Positions 1-11,400 of a DNA stretch of 64,000 nucleotides are shown piece after piece (position 1 is the first letter of the stretch; the number at the start of each line of letters is the position of its first letter). The DNA is from Lepeophtheirus salmonis. Taxonomy: Eukaryota > Arthropoda > Copepoda > Siphonostomatoida > Caligidae. The stretch covers positions 19,158,001-19,222,000 of the forward strand of contig NC_052140.2 in NCBI RefSeq assembly GCF_016086655.4. The letters run 5' to 3'. The translations under genes and the position numbers were made by a program. The notes under the pieces were generated by a model. The model had not been told where the DNA came from. It did not search any database and saw nothing but the letters and a program-made list of their open reading frames with translations.

Positions 1-1859
1 GCAAACGCTATCGTCCTCATTATATCAGGCATTGATTACCTCAATATTGTTTTGTCTTTCCTCAATATCTTATGTACATAGAATCACGAGGGAAATGAAT
101 GTACATCTTAGTCAAGTCAAAACTTAGTCAAAGTATATTTTATTATTTAAAAAAAAAACAACGAAAACGTTAACCTCACTTCAGATTCATATTCTAGCCA
201 TAATGATCAAAAGAATTACATCGCCTTTTAAAGACATTATCGCTTTACTTTCTGTTAATTGAATGTCTCCAGATTTTTAATGGAATATTTCAAGGAGTAC
301 TATCAAAGTATTTAATATAGTCAACATATTTTTTGACAATCATCCTACAAATAGATCAATAATGAAAAACTTAATATTGAAAGGAAAAACTAAATCATTC
401 TTTATTAATCCTTTCAAATGTAATGTGCATGGCCCTTCATATTTTGTTTCATAATTCGCTAAACGATATATATTACAAATGTGAGAACAAAATACGCTGG
501 AAATAAAAATTGTTATCCAATAAAATTTCCTGGATATACATGGACAAAGAATTGGTCGACGGAGTAATTTTATTCATGTTTTTTTCTAAATAAAACATTG
601 AACACTTTGTACCTCGCTGAAATAGCAATGTACTTGCTGTAAGATTATTTTTCTATTTTGAATATTTTATGACTGGAAGGTGGAAGGGTTCAGTCGGATG
701 AATTAGAACACATTTTGGGCAATATAGAAGAAACCTCGGATGCAATTTTTATATTGCCGTTTGTCAAGTGACATAAACTTAAAAAAATCATTCTTACTAA
801 TAACTTGTCCATAAGAGAAATTCATATTCACTGATGTCATAGTTTGCAAAGAAATAAAATTTTAACTGAACTATTATGAAATTCGAATGTTTTTTTTAAT
901 ACTTTTGAATTTAAGGTCAAAGATGTGGTATTTTTGTCAGTGGATATATTTAACTCTATTAAAAAAATAATGCTTTAGTTGTCAAGACATGTTTATTTCG
1001 AAAGACAAAAATACGAATAGATGACAATGAATCAGCAATACTTTGATATTTGAAAATAAAGAGGCTATTTCTATATAATTTCGAGAGGAGGGATCAGTAG
1101 TCTTTTATTTATATATCTATAATTAGTCTTGTGTCAGTCCTAGTGCGTACAATTTTTTTTGTTGTTAATATTGTTTCTAAGAAGTTTTCAATTCTAGAAA
1201 TCTAAGTATTTTTTTTTTTTTTTTCAAATTTAATGCTCGAGAAGAGCAAGAACACAACTAACTGAGAAACTTGGTTGTGTATCATAAAATTATTCGAATC
1301 AAAAAACATGTACAACAATGTCAAACACATTTTTTAATCGTTTTATGAAAAAAATCTTCTGGGATTCACGTCATTCCATCTTCACGAAAAGCTTTGCAAT
1401 TATCTCCATTTTTAAAATGAGTATAATATTTCAATGGCTTGAATATAACAACTCATCGTTTTAATTATATTCTTTAAAAAATAAAATATCAATAGACATA
1501 CAAATTAACGTCGTATGAATTTCTATAATAGTTTCCTTTTTGTGCACACATGACAAATAGTCTTCTTATTTAGATGTCCATGGTAAATTCGGCAAAGGGA
1601 ATCAAACGTTCTATACATCATGAGGGTAAATGATAAAATGACATCATCTCTGTTATTTTAAAAAGCGACACCTTCCGTGAAAAAATATAATAAGAGTAAT
1701 CTTAGTTTGTAGATTCCGAATCTAGAAACTCAAGGCCAACAGACGCATTTTAACAAATTGTTTAATAGCACGAAATTAAGTGTATAATTTTGCTGCAGAT
1801 CAATAAACAATTTACTTCTATGAATTTTGTATAATGTTATACTTTTCAAATGAGAACTC
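1..1859. other. AT-rich intergenic sequence
   Basis: No open frame of note, RNA gene or convincing repeat structure was seen on either strand. The last ~100 bp (to 1859) is the 3' flank of the first STPR gene and resembles the 3' flank of the fourth copy: both have the GCAAAATTATACA-type stretch followed by a GCTATTAAACAA block. Confidence 0.5.
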
Positions 1860-2912
1860 CTAGTTTATATGTCCTTCCACAAAAATTTGACAAATTTGAA
1901 GGCATTGATTTCTAGATTCATCAGACTCCTGATCACTAGTCTGTGAGTGAAAGTGTTTATCATCTTCAAGGGATTGATTGCTATTTTCATCAGAATCTGA
2001 AGCACAAGTCTGTGAGTGAAGTTGACATTGTTTTTCTTCCTCAAGACGTTGATTGATTGTTTCATCAGACCCTGGAACACTAGTCTCTAAGATAAGTTGT
2101 TTGTCTTTTTCAAGGCGTTGATTTTTAATCTTATCAGACTTTTGAGCTCTCGTTATTCTCATACTTAGTCCGCCTTTTTCAAAGCGTTGATTTCTAGTTT
2201 CCTTGGACTTTTTAATTCTGTATTCAGAGTGACGTTGTCTCTCTTTTTCAAGGCGCTGATTTCTAGCTTCAACAGACTCTTGAGCTCTTACTCTTCTCAA
2301 ACGTTCTCTATCTCTTTCAATCCGTTCATTCCTAGCTTCTTCAGACTCTTGAGCTCTTGCTCTTCTCATTCGTAGTTTTTCTCTTTCAATGCGTTGATTT
2401 CTAGTTTCTTCAGACTCTTTACTTCTATATTCTGAGTGACGTTGTTTGTCTTTTTCAAGGCGTTGATTTCTTGAAATATCCGACTCAAGAGCTCTTGCTC
2501 TTCTCATACGTTCTCTGTCTCTTTCAATCCGTTGATTTCTAGCTTCTTCAGACTCTCTTGCTCTTTTTAAACGCAATTTATCACTGTCATTCTTTAAACG
2601 GGCTGATCTTGCTTCTGGTGTTTCGTTCATACGTCGTTTATGATCTCTTACTGATTTAATAGTTTTAGAATTATTCTTCCTACGGATATTAGCTTCTTCC
2701 TTAGATTCACCATTAATTGGCCAAAGAAATGCTTCAGGGATCTGGCATTTCAAAAATGCTTTTGCTGATCTCTTTTCCATTGGTTTTAAACTTTCCATTC
2801 GACTTTTAAAGATTTCTGACTGATCGTATAAATGTATAGAGGAAGGTTCTATTTTTACTTCAATTTTAACTTCCATTTCGTCTTCCATTTGCATTTTGTC
2901 TTCCACTTCCAT
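1860..2912 (-). CDS. STPR-repeat protein, copy 1 (C-terminally truncated)
   Basis: Intronless 350-residue frame starting at an ATG also used by the paralogues (context GTCAAAATGGAAG). Residues 1-25 are acidic with two SUMO-consensus sites (VKIE at K16 and K20). A block conserved in all four copies follows to about residue 95 (motifs KPMEKRSAKAF and EAFLWP). From NETPEARSARL there are about ten tandem 23-residue repeats of the form ESEEARNQRIERDRERMRRA. The length, the conserved ES..TRNQRLE core and the basic helical character match the STPR repeat, known from silkworm FMBP-1 as a double-stranded DNA-binding unit; a nuclear DNA-binding role is therefore inferred. The last three repeats lose the Arg-rich half and become Gln/acid rich. 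The frame ends at FVEGHIN followed by TAG, where the paralogues continue for 13-14 residues; the lost tail is still readable after the stop. The target gene or site is unknown. Confidence 0.8.
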   Translation of the reverse strand: MEVEDKMQMEDEMEVKIEVKIEPSSIHLYDQSEIFKSRMESLKPMEKRSAKAFLKCQIPEAFLWPINGESKEEANIRRKNNSKTIKSVRDHKRRMNETPEARSARLKNDSDKLRLKRARESEEARNQRIERDRERMRRARALESDISRNQRLEKDKQRHSEYRSKESEETRNQRIEREKLRMRRARAQESEEARNERIERDRERLRRVRAQESVEARNQRLEKERQRHSEYRIKKSKETRNQRFEKGGLSMRITRAQKSDKIKNQRLEKDKQLILETSVPGSDETINQRLEEEKQCQLHSQTCASDSDENSNQSLEDDKHFHSQTSDQESDESRNQCLQICQIFVEGHIN

Positions 2913-2951
2913 TTTGACTAAATAATTTCAAAGATCTACTTCATTCCTTTA

Positions 2952-3239
2952 CTAATTAACAAGATGGATCTAACCATAGAAAACATATATATATAAAATT
3001 TGAAGAGCAATGCAGACACTTCAAATGAATTGGCAGCCTTCTTTTGTAGTGCATTAAACAGCTGAAAAAGAGTTCATAAACAGAGTATAAAATATAAATA
3101 AATATTAAAAAATATCTACTATTGTATCTACTTTTATGTATATAATTCCTTTTTCTTTTCTGTTGCTCGCTCCTTTCATTTGGCAGACGCGTTGCTCTTC
3201 TAGTTCTTCATATATTTTCTTTGGACGTGACTCACTCAC
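2952..3239 (-). other. Candidate 5' UTR intron or insertion specific to STPR copy 1
   Basis: In copies 2 and 3 the shared promoter block lies close to the ATG, whereas in copy 1 about 250 bp of extra sequence separates the two conserved halves. On the minus strand the block starts with a near-consensus donor (CTTG|GTGAGTGAG) at 3239. It ends in TTAATTAG at 2952, exactly where similarity to copy 3 resumes (TAAAGGAATGAAG). An internal acceptor (CTCTTTTTCAG) also exists. It may be a spliced leader intron or a transposon scar. Confidence 0.4.
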
Positions 3240-3448
3240 CAAGACAAACTGCTCACTACTGTTGAATTAGCCGGTAAAGTCTTGTTTTGCATGTTTTCTT
3301 GATTGAGTATGAGTTTTAATTACGCGCTGACCTAAAACACACGCCCGATGATAAATTGTTATTTCTAAAATCATACTAAAACTAGTCACGCAGTAATAAT
3401 ATATTAAGTGCACGCGAAAAAATAAGGTCATCGACAAACATCCAAACC
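3237..3448 (-). promoter_or_regulatory. Conserved 5' flank of STPR copy 1 with inverted repeat
   Basis: The minus-strand sequence shares several blocks with the 5' flanks of copies 2 and 3: GGATGTTTGTCGA, GGGCGTGTGTTTTA, ACATGCAAAACAAGAC, and CGGCTAATTCAACAGTAGTG. The inverted repeat (3309-3342) has arms GTGTGTTTTA and a degraded TAAAACTCAT (8 of 10 paired) around a 14-bp spacer. Conservation among duplicates suggests a promoter or transcription-factor site; no transcription data are available. Confidence 0.5.
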
Positions 3449-5230
3449 ATTGTTTATTACAATTTCGTCTTGTGAGAGAGATGAGACGTCTCTTTGACTC
3501 TAAAGCTCAAGTAGTAGGAATTCACCTTCTTAAAAAAGAGGATTATGAGGGAGGAAGGAGTTCTATTTATATCTGGAGTGGTACCAAATCTAATGCATAA
3601 CCTCTTGGGTAGGTTTAATAATATTTTAAGGATAAAAATAAAGTGACAAGTTCTTAGTCAATACGTACAATTTATTTTAATCTTTAATACATAATTGTCT
3701 CACCTTTATTAATAAGCCACATGGCATCTGTGTATCTCCCTTCTATATATTAACAATTACAAATTAAAGGGCCAGCACCCATACCGGATTTACATGGCAG
3801 CAACAAAAAAAATGAAAAAACTCACACGTCAAAAAATCCTTAGTATTTACAATCCTTAATATATATACTCCTCTTTTCTCTTTTAAAATGATGTAATGAG
3901 CCATTGAGTACTCAAAGACTTTCGCTGACTGTGCTTTAGCAACGAACCTTGAGCTTAACTTCAATTTCAAGCAGCATTCATCATTTATTATAGAACTCCC
4001 TTTTTCATTTATTTTTTAATATGACACGCTCGTTGTTCAAAATGAAGTCTCAAAAGACGCTCAAACAAACAGATATATAAACAAATAGACAAACATTGTC
4101 TTATTATCATGGATTTGTATCCCATGCTAAACTCGCTCGCTCCTACCTAAACCTCCTCTTAAGTTACATTCAATTTTTTTATATAAGTTTCCGAGCGGGG
4201 GAGTATTCAGAATTGCTTTGAGTTATAAGCATGGATTAACTTTGCTTTAATAGTGTAGATATGTTATACCCTTTTCTTTTTAAATATGATATCTTAGCTT
4301 TACTACATATCAAGATAAGACGGATCCGGCTCATTTCGGATCTTTAAACGTAAATATTCGAGTCAATTTCGGATGCCAAACATTCGGATTCAAAACCAAA
4401 ATAAGACAGATACTCGTTTGATTTTTATGAGCATTTAACCCAAAGTTTGAACCTTAATAAAATAGGATCCGGCTTAAGGTTATATTTTTACTGACTACTT
4501 ATACTGAAACAATGAATAACTCCATGTTAATGTTATTAGAACGTAATTATTAGTTATTTTATGAAATATTGGACATGTACCTTTAACTTTATTGTATCTC
4601 GCAACCTATTCTCATTGATGAAAAAGGCCCAAAATCAGTTGGTTGTTAAACAATTCTTATAATTGTTCAATAATTAATAGTTTATAATTGCTCAAAACTT
4701 ATCAAGAACTTATTCGTATCCTACCAATCAATGTTAAGAAAACTAACTAAAGAAGAAGAAACATCGACACGTAATACAGTAAACACTTTTGTAATAGTGA
4801 GCTAGATAACGTTTTGTTGAAGTACCACGCAATGTCACTATTAATGTAAATGTGGCTACATGGGCAAATTAAGACATAGAGATGTATTAAGTATTAAGCA
4901 ATAGTAAAGTCTTTTTAACATCTAAAAAATCAGTTGGATCTTTTTTATAATCTGTAAAATTTCCAGTATCCGAAGCAGGTTTAGCTCTCAGATCATCAAA
5001 TTTACTTATATTGTACCCAGGTACTTCGGATCCAGCTCCAAGACGCGTTCTATCTCTAATTACACAGTTACTTCTTTCTAATTTTTTTTTAACATTTAAA
5101 AAAAAATATATTTTTTCATTTTTTTTTTTAAATATTTGTTTATTTCAATATGTAAGTCTTAGCTATACACACTCGGTGATACAATGTAATTTCTTATATC
5201 AAAAATGACTTTACGGGACAAATACATCTA
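3449..5230. other. Intergenic sequence between divergent STPR copies 1 and 2
   Basis: No gene recognised. The block contains the GGATCCG-word repeat (4310-4640) and AT-rich filler. Short open frames here have no recognisable motif. Copies 1 and 2 are divergently arranged with their promoters facing each other across this spacer. Confidence 0.5.
4310..4640 (+). repeat. Dispersed repeat with GGATCCG words; inverted mate at 14690-15930
   Basis: The segment starts with GGATCCGGCTCATTTCGGAT and runs through a stretch ending TTGTATCTCGCAACC. The reverse complement of essentially the same sequence is found at 14690-14916 plus 15796-15930, where it is split by a nested hAT-like element. Both copies lie upstream of an STPR gene. 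No coding capacity is seen; it is probably a non-autonomous transposon. Confidence 0.55.
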
Positions 5231-5287
5231 GACAAACTTTTATTAATATAAACTTGTCGTCTCTTCATATTTATATATATATGGCTT

Positions 5288-5500
5288 GGATGTTTGTCGA
5301 CCCTATTATTATTGAGCGTGCGCTTAATATCCTAGTACTGCAGATAACCAGATATAAGAATGTAGGATTGGGCGTGTGTTTTAAGTCAACTAGTCTATAA
5401 AACACACTCTCCATGCTCAAGACATGCAAAAAAATGTATTTACCGGCTAATTCAACAGTAGTGATCATCTTGCCTTCGTGAATGAGTCGCATCCATCCTG
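5288..5500 (+). promoter_or_regulatory. Conserved 5' flank of STPR copy 2 with perfect inverted repeat
   Basis: The same ordered blocks as in copies 1 and 3 are present. The inverted repeat at 5374-5407 is perfect: GTGTGTTTTA, 14-bp spacer, TAAAACACAC. It ends 135 bp before the ATG. The downstream block CGGCTAATTCAACAGTAGTG is shared with copies 1 and 3. A second conserved block (GTAGATCTTTAAAATTATT) abuts the start codon. Confidence 0.55.
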
Positions 5501-5542
5501 TGCTAAGATAGTTAAGTAGATCTTTAAAATTATTGAGCCAAA

Positions 5543-6823
5543 ATGGAAGATAAAATAGAAGATGAAATGGAAGATGAAATAGAAGTTAAATGTGAAATTA
5601 AAATGGAACCTTCAACTTCACATTTAAACAATCAATCAGACATCTTTAAACGTCGAATGGAAGGTTTAAAACCAATGGAAAAGAGATCTGCAAAAGCATT
5701 TCTTGATTTCCAGATCGCAGAGGCATTTCTTTGGCCAATTAAGGGTGAATCTAAGGAAGATGCTAACACCCGTAGGAAGAATAATTCTAAAACTCTTAAT
5801 GCAGTAAGAGCAAAAAGAAAACGTCTGAACGAAACAGCAGAAGCAAGAGCATCCCGTCTAAAAAATGAAAGTGATAAACTGCGTTTTAAAAGATCAAGAG
5901 AGTCTGAAGAAATTAGAAACCAACGCCTTCACATTCAAAGACAACGTACAAGAAGATCAAGAGCTCAAGAGTCTGATGAATCTAGAAATCAACGCCTTGA
6001 AGGAAATAGGCAACGTAACATAGAATACAGAGCTCAAGAGTCCGAAGAAACTAGAAATCAATGCCTCGAAAGGGAAAAACACCGTAGGAGAAGAGCAAGA
6101 GCTCAAGAGTCTGAAGAAACAAGAATTCAACGCCTTGAAAGAGAAAGACAACGTCAGTCAAAATACAGAGCTCAAGAGTCTGATGAAACTAGAAATAAAC
6201 GGCTTGAAAAAGACAAACAGTATAAGTCAGAATACAGAGCTTATGAGTATGAAGAAACTAGAAAACAACGCCTTGAAAGAGAAAGACAACGTCAGTCAGA
6301 ATATAGAGGTAAAGAGACTAATGAAGCTAGAAATCAACGCCTTGAAAAAGACAGACAACGTCACTCAGAATACAGAGCTCAAGAGTCTGAAGAAACTAGA
6401 AGTAAACGCCTTGAAATAGAAAAACAACGTAGAAGAAGAGCAAGAGCTCAAGAGTCTGAAGAAGCTAGAAATCAACGCCTTGAAAGAGAAAAACTACGTC
6501 GGAGAAGAACAAGAGATCCAGAGTCTCATGAAACTAAAAATCAATGTCTTGAAGAAAACAGACAACATCACTCACAGACTAGTGTTTCAGCTAAAAATCA
6601 ACGTCTTGAAGAAGACAAACAACTTCAATCACAGGATAGTGCTTCAGAGACTGATGAAATTAGAAATCAAAGCCTTGAAGAAGACAAACAAATTCATTCA
6701 CAGGCTTCTGGACAAGAGTCTGATGAAACTAGAAATGAGTGCCTTCAATTTTGTCAAATTTTTGTGGAAGGACATCTAAACGAGGATTTCTCATTTGAAG
6801 ATTATAATATGCAAAGTTCATAG
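5543..6823 (+). CDS. STPR-repeat protein, copy 2
   Basis: Intronless 426-residue frame from ATG. Residues 1-26 form an acidic tail with SUMO-consensus sites VKCE (K16) and IKME (K20). The conserved block (KPMEKRSAKAFLDFQI, EAFLWPIKGESKED) follows. From NETAEARASRL there are 13-14 repeats of 23 residues. Two types of repeat ending alternate irregularly: strongly basic (RRRRARA) and HSEYRA/QSEYRA. The last three or four repeats are shortened or have Gln/Ser/acid endings (QSQDSA, IHSQASG). The protein ends with the family tail (CQIFVEGHLNEDFSFEDYN). STPR repeats of FMBP-1 bind DNA and the same is inferred here, in the nucleus. It is the best candidate for an intact family member because promoter, repeats and tail are all present. 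Many antisense frames through the repeats are by-products of the repetitive composition. Confidence 0.82.
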   Translation: MEDKIEDEMEDEIEVKCEIKMEPSTSHLNNQSDIFKRRMEGLKPMEKRSAKAFLDFQIAEAFLWPIKGESKEDANTRRKNNSKTLNAVRAKRKRLNETAEARASRLKNESDKLRFKRSRESEEIRNQRLHIQRQRTRRSRAQESDESRNQRLEGNRQRNIEYRAQESEETRNQCLEREKHRRRRARAQESEETRIQRLERERQRQSKYRAQESDETRNKRLEKDKQYKSEYRAYEYEETRKQRLERERQRQSEYRGKETNEARNQRLEKDRQRHSEYRAQESEETRSKRLEIEKQRRRRARAQESEEARNQRLEREKLRRRRTRDPESHETKNQCLEENRQHHSQTSVSAKNQRLEEDKQLQSQDSASETDEIRNQSLEEDKQIHSQASGQESDETRNECLQFCQIFVEGHLNEDFSFEDYNMQSS

Positions 6824-7266
6824 AAATAAATTATCTATTCGTACTTTGCAAAATTCGAAAATCAATGGTCTGGAGTACTATTGTTATGAATTGACAATCC
6901 AAGATAATTATAGCATGTCCTTGAAAGGTTGGTGATTCGCCAATATGATGTGTTTGTGCACTTTGGACTAGGAAAGTATTTTTTATATTATATATAGAAT
7001 TGGATGTTGCGAATCCTTGATTCTCAATAGTAAATTTTTATAAAGAGAAATTAAACTCGTGCTTCCCACTTGTATTGAGGAGTATGGAATTGATTTAGCT
7101 TCAGAAAAGTTAATATTTAATAGTATAACAGATATTTGTGATGAGTTTTGGCATATTCAACCCTTGCATTGTGATCTCTGATTTTTGTTTGGATAAGAGC
7201 TCCTTAATATTGTCATTGATATTCTATGTCCAATCACTCAAAGAATTAGTTTTACATTCCATCTTT

Positions 7267-7870
7267 TGAACTTCCCTATCCAGGATAGTAAAATGTACAA
7301 ACGAATTGGTTTCATGACTAAAATGAGTAATGAATTTAAGTATTTACCTCGCCTATAAGACTTCCTCGCAGCTAATAATGGAGCCAATTGGCTGGAGTAA
7401 ACCTTGAAAAAATCAATGGAATTGATCGCATGTTACGGCACATTTTGCATTTTATTCCTCTATTAGATGGTGTTGGAACTACAAATGAAGGATAAAAGTC
7501 TCGAGATTTGTGTACCTAGCTAATTATGAGGGATGTTTCTCTTTCTAATTTCTTTTGTCTATTTATATTATTTAAATGATCTACATTTAATACTAAAATG
7601 ATAACCATTTTCAATTAAAATAGTTATTTAGACTGACTGTTTCCACCTGTGCATGATATATTTATTATTTGCAGCATCATACACATACTCTTACAAAAAT
7701 CGATCCTTAAAATCAATTTTAAAATATTTAAATCAAAGACAATCGTTGAAGATTGTGTCATTTCCTACTCAGACATTGATAAGATAATCGATTCAATGTA
7801 TACAAGAATTAATAACTTCTTTAAATAATAATTAACAGTTGGGGACAAGAAAAATAGAGACCTGTTTCAT
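7267..7870. repeat. Downstream half of segmental duplication, copy near STPR 2
   Basis: This stretch matches 17902-18300 and 19480-19640 in the same order and orientation. Shared blocks include CTTCCTCG..GCTAATAATGG and CATTGATAAGAT. Together with the STPR gene and its 5' flank this makes a duplicated unit of about 2.6 kb. Divergence is substantial, with many substitutions and indels. Confidence 0.55.
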
Positions 7871-8168
7871 GAAGTTCTAATACTATCTGGAGGAGCACCA
7901 GATTTAATCACGCAACCTGTTGTGCTGAAAAATATAATTTCTGATTAGAAATTCTTGTTGGTAACTCATATGAACTTGGTGACATTAATTATAAAGCTAT
8001 ATCATTTGTTGTAACTATTATTTTTTTATAAATATCACGGGGTATTTTTTAAGCTACTCTAACATTTTGGGATAATATTTGTAATCCCAAAAAATGATGG
8101 ATTGACTGAATGTATACAATTCAAAATAAAAGTAAATCTATATAGTAATCAATATCTATATCATCGGG

Positions 8169-8355
8169 TAGGGGTTGGCAACTTATGGCATGCGTGCCAC
8201 TACTGGCACGTGGAAGAATATTCACTGGCACATGCAAATTAAAACATATTCCTGGGGTTTGTGTGTGTTTTTTACCATTATTGTCAATAGTGGCACACTC
8301 ATTGATTAGAAATGTTAACGTTGGCACTCCATGTCTCAAAGGTTGCCTACCTCTG
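8169..8355. mobile_element. hAT-like MITE (187 bp)
   Basis: The ends are imperfect inverted repeats: TAGGGGTTGGCAAC at the left and, read inward from the right, CAGAGGTAGGCAACC. The YARNG-type start and GGCAAC core fit hAT-family termini. The flanking 8 bp (TCATCGGG and ATATAGGG) do not form a clean target duplication, so the class is tentative. It is nested inside long-TIR copy A. Confidence 0.45.
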
Positions 8356-8454
8356 ATATAGGGGTTTCTTAAGTAATTTTTTTAAACTATTGAACTTATT
8401 ATTGAAACTTACTCTTCAAATATAAAGTTTCAACTTCAGATCGTGTTTGTACAA

Positions 8455-8530
8455 AACAGGGGAGCAGAGTCGGAGTCAGGAGTCGGCAAATTTGTACCGA
8501 CTCCGGCTATAAAAATTGTTGTAATTTATC
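8455..8530 (+). repeat. GGAGTCGG-word repeat, first copy
   Basis: The motif GGAGTCGG/GGAGTCAGG is repeated and followed by AATTTGTACCGACTCC. The reverse complement of the same arrangement lies at 12270-12345. It looks like one end of a small non-autonomous element. Confidence 0.45.
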
Positions 8531-10529
8531 TATTAATTAAAATGAGCGATAATTTTTTGCCGGCTGCAATAAATCCCATCCGGACGCTTCAGAGTAACTG
8601 GATGTCAAAAGTTTTTAATACGGTGTTGGTATTTCTTGCTCGGAATCTGCAAGACTAAAGAAGCTACAGATTTGCATATGACCAGCTGAGGCATCAAATT
8701 TAAGTCATGCTTTTTGTTAGTTTGCACTTTTTTGCACAAGGGTCCTAATCTGTAGTTTTGCTTGTATGTCTGAGCCTTATGCTTATAATTTGTTGAAGTG
8801 CAATCTGGTTTACATCCTTTTTATTTAGTGTTTAAATTGTATTTATTGTTTTTCGTTGTGTTTGGTTTTTATTCAAGAGCATTTTTGGTTAAAATAATTT
8901 TATTTATTGTTTTTGGATGTTTTATTAATTAATTATGGATATTTTAAATGTCTTCCAGATGTCCAGTTTCACTGTTTCTTTAAAAATGAAAGTTTATTGA
9001 TCTTAGAAAGGGTAAGTTGTATTATTATGCCATTATCATTATATCAGTTGAAAATGGTGTCAAAACGGCAATATTATCGCGTACTGCAATAATTTCTGGG
9101 TCAATTAATCGCACAAAAAGTGTTATCGTAACGGGTCTAATGACCATGAATGAAATGTATTTCCCCGTAGTTCCAACTCCTCACTTCTCTTCTGCTGACT
9201 GCTGTGTAATGGTCCATTTCACAAATGGGAAGAACATATTTTACTAGTAAAATATGTCCTTGGACTAATGGAATTCAAAGTTGTACCTACTATATAGGTC
9301 TATAGGTTTTGTGAGCCAAAAAGAAGCTGTAGTCCCCCTTTATATAGTTCCAGAAAATATTAGAATTTATATCCTTCAGTTGATCTTTGAATAATAATGT
9401 AATTAACTCATAACAATGATTATGCATTTCTATATTAGTAAAGAAATAGATAGACAACTTCATACATATGGTAGCGTTTGTACATATCTCCTATTCATGA
9501 GCTTAATTTTTAATTAATCTGGGAGTCAGTAAAATAGCATGGAGTTGAATGGATTTAGAATGTAAATAAGATTTATTCAAATAATATGAAATATTCCGTC
9601 ATTAATGTTTCATTGATAATGTTATTAATGTATTGGGATGAAAAAGGTTCATATGTTTGGTGCTGAAATTAAATCAATTGGAACATCAGTCAAACTGTAT
9701 CGATTTCCTATATTCCCATTTACGAGCTTAACGGATCAAAATAAAGTAACTTTTAGTAATTAGCTGTGTGCAACTAATTCTCATGAGTGAGATTTATACA
9801 TGGAATTGAATGGATTTGGAAAATAAAGAATATTTATCCAATATTTGGAGTCGCAAATTATCAAATAACTTGCATCGAATCTCCAAATATTCCAAATCCA
9901 ACCTTAAGAAACTATTCGAATCATACTTTAAATATTAAATTTAAATTATCAGTCCCTAAAGTAAAATTTCAACATAAACAATTTCGTTAAAACTACACAC
10001 ATCTAAGAATCAAATATTATAAATTTATAGTGTGGAATGATATTTTGTGATCTTGTTTCTGAATCCAACTATTTCATTATGTAATTCCAAATACATTCGA
10101 ATCTGTGTACAATCAAATCTAACAACTTTATGAATGAATCAATTTAGTATTGAAAAATCAATTGAGGAATAATATTTCGTTTTAATTAAGTATTTGAATG
10201 AAACTTACTATAGTCACTATAATGATCTTGTACTAATACAAATTGAAGCTGATACTTTATTTTTGAAGGACAAATTCATCATTTTAAATAATTAATTCTA
10301 TAATTTTTTGAACATTTAGATTAGAAAACTATATACCAAAATATCTATTTTGATTTTGAATTGTTAATATTAAGTAAATCCATCATTTTTGCTCAATAAT
10401 AATTTTTGAGGATTTCAAATATGACCTTAATATGAAAATGTTGCTTAAAATACTACCTAATGTTGATATAAACTTAGAAATATGGCAAATATATATTGCT
10501 TTATCATTGTACAATTTGCATATAAGTTA

Positions 10530-11400
10530 CCAACAAGAATTTCTCATCAAAAAGGATGGGTTATGGGATTGGTGTTTGTGGTCCTCCAGATAGTATTAGA
10601 AGTAGGAATACATATTTTTCCTTTCCCTTTTGACAGTCGAGGTTGAGAGTAAGGATAAAACTTGGACGTAAATGATAAAATATAAAAGAAATAAAGAAAC
10701 ATGACTATGGCGATTCAAATGAAAAATCGAAGTGCTGCTAATCACTTCTCTGTTATCATTCAATATGATGGACTAATCATATTGAAAAATACTCATGGAT
10801 TGACGAAAAAGCGTATTTTGAAGCAAGAACAGTGACTTTTACTTCTTTAAGATCCAGGATGTGCCAGAAGAAGAGGCATTGTCTTGGCTACGGTGAAGCA
10901 AACCACTGAGGGGATTCACTGACGGTGAGGCATTCAAAGGTCGTGTCGTCGGAGAGCACGAGGAAATAAGGGATGGAAATGAGGAAACTGTACAGTTCAG
11001 CTCAGTTGTATCTATTTGGAATCAGAAAAGAAAGATAAAAACGAAGATCTTCGTCTCTTCGTGAACCTTATTTCTTGTTCAAAGAGTACGAAACAGTCTG
11101 CATTACGTTGTTACTCAAAGGACGGAGTTGCATATCTAGAATTGTCAATTTAGTCCTTCAATAAAACTCAAGCCAAGTTATGAGAACAAAAAAAAGTGAC
11201 TTTTAGGCTCCTTCAACGAATTTTTAATTGCATTTTTCTACTATCAATGTAACTTCGTTTGTAATAATCATTTTCAGTGATATTTACTAAAGAATATGAA
11301 TATTACAACTCTTATTTATCCATTCAATTCAATTTAGAATGAGAGCCCTGCTACAACTTCACTAATTTCAGTTAAAATAAATATTAATGTAAATTCATTT
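10530..11400 (+). repeat. Recent ~870-bp duplication, copy 1
   Basis: The sequence from ACCAACAAGAATTTCTC to about GTCAGTTTTTAATT is nearly identical, with only a scattering of differences, to 19840-20735 in the same orientation. A much older copy lies at 52060-52500. No long frame runs through it. Near identity over 870 bp marks a recent event or gene conversion. Confidence 0.75.

Larger units (their letters stand above)
7873..10610. mobile_element. Long terminal-inverted-repeat element, copy A
   Basis: The left end (about 190 bp, starting ACTATCTGGAGGAGCACCAG and including CACGCAACCTGTTGTG) recurs in reverse complement at 10435-10610 (GTGGTCCTCCAGATAGT). The interior is AT-rich without a transposase frame and carries nested repeats. 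It resembles copy C at 49580-51190 through blocks such as ACATCAGTCAAACTGTA. It is therefore a non-autonomous long-TIR DNA element; no target duplication was identified. Confidence 0.5.
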
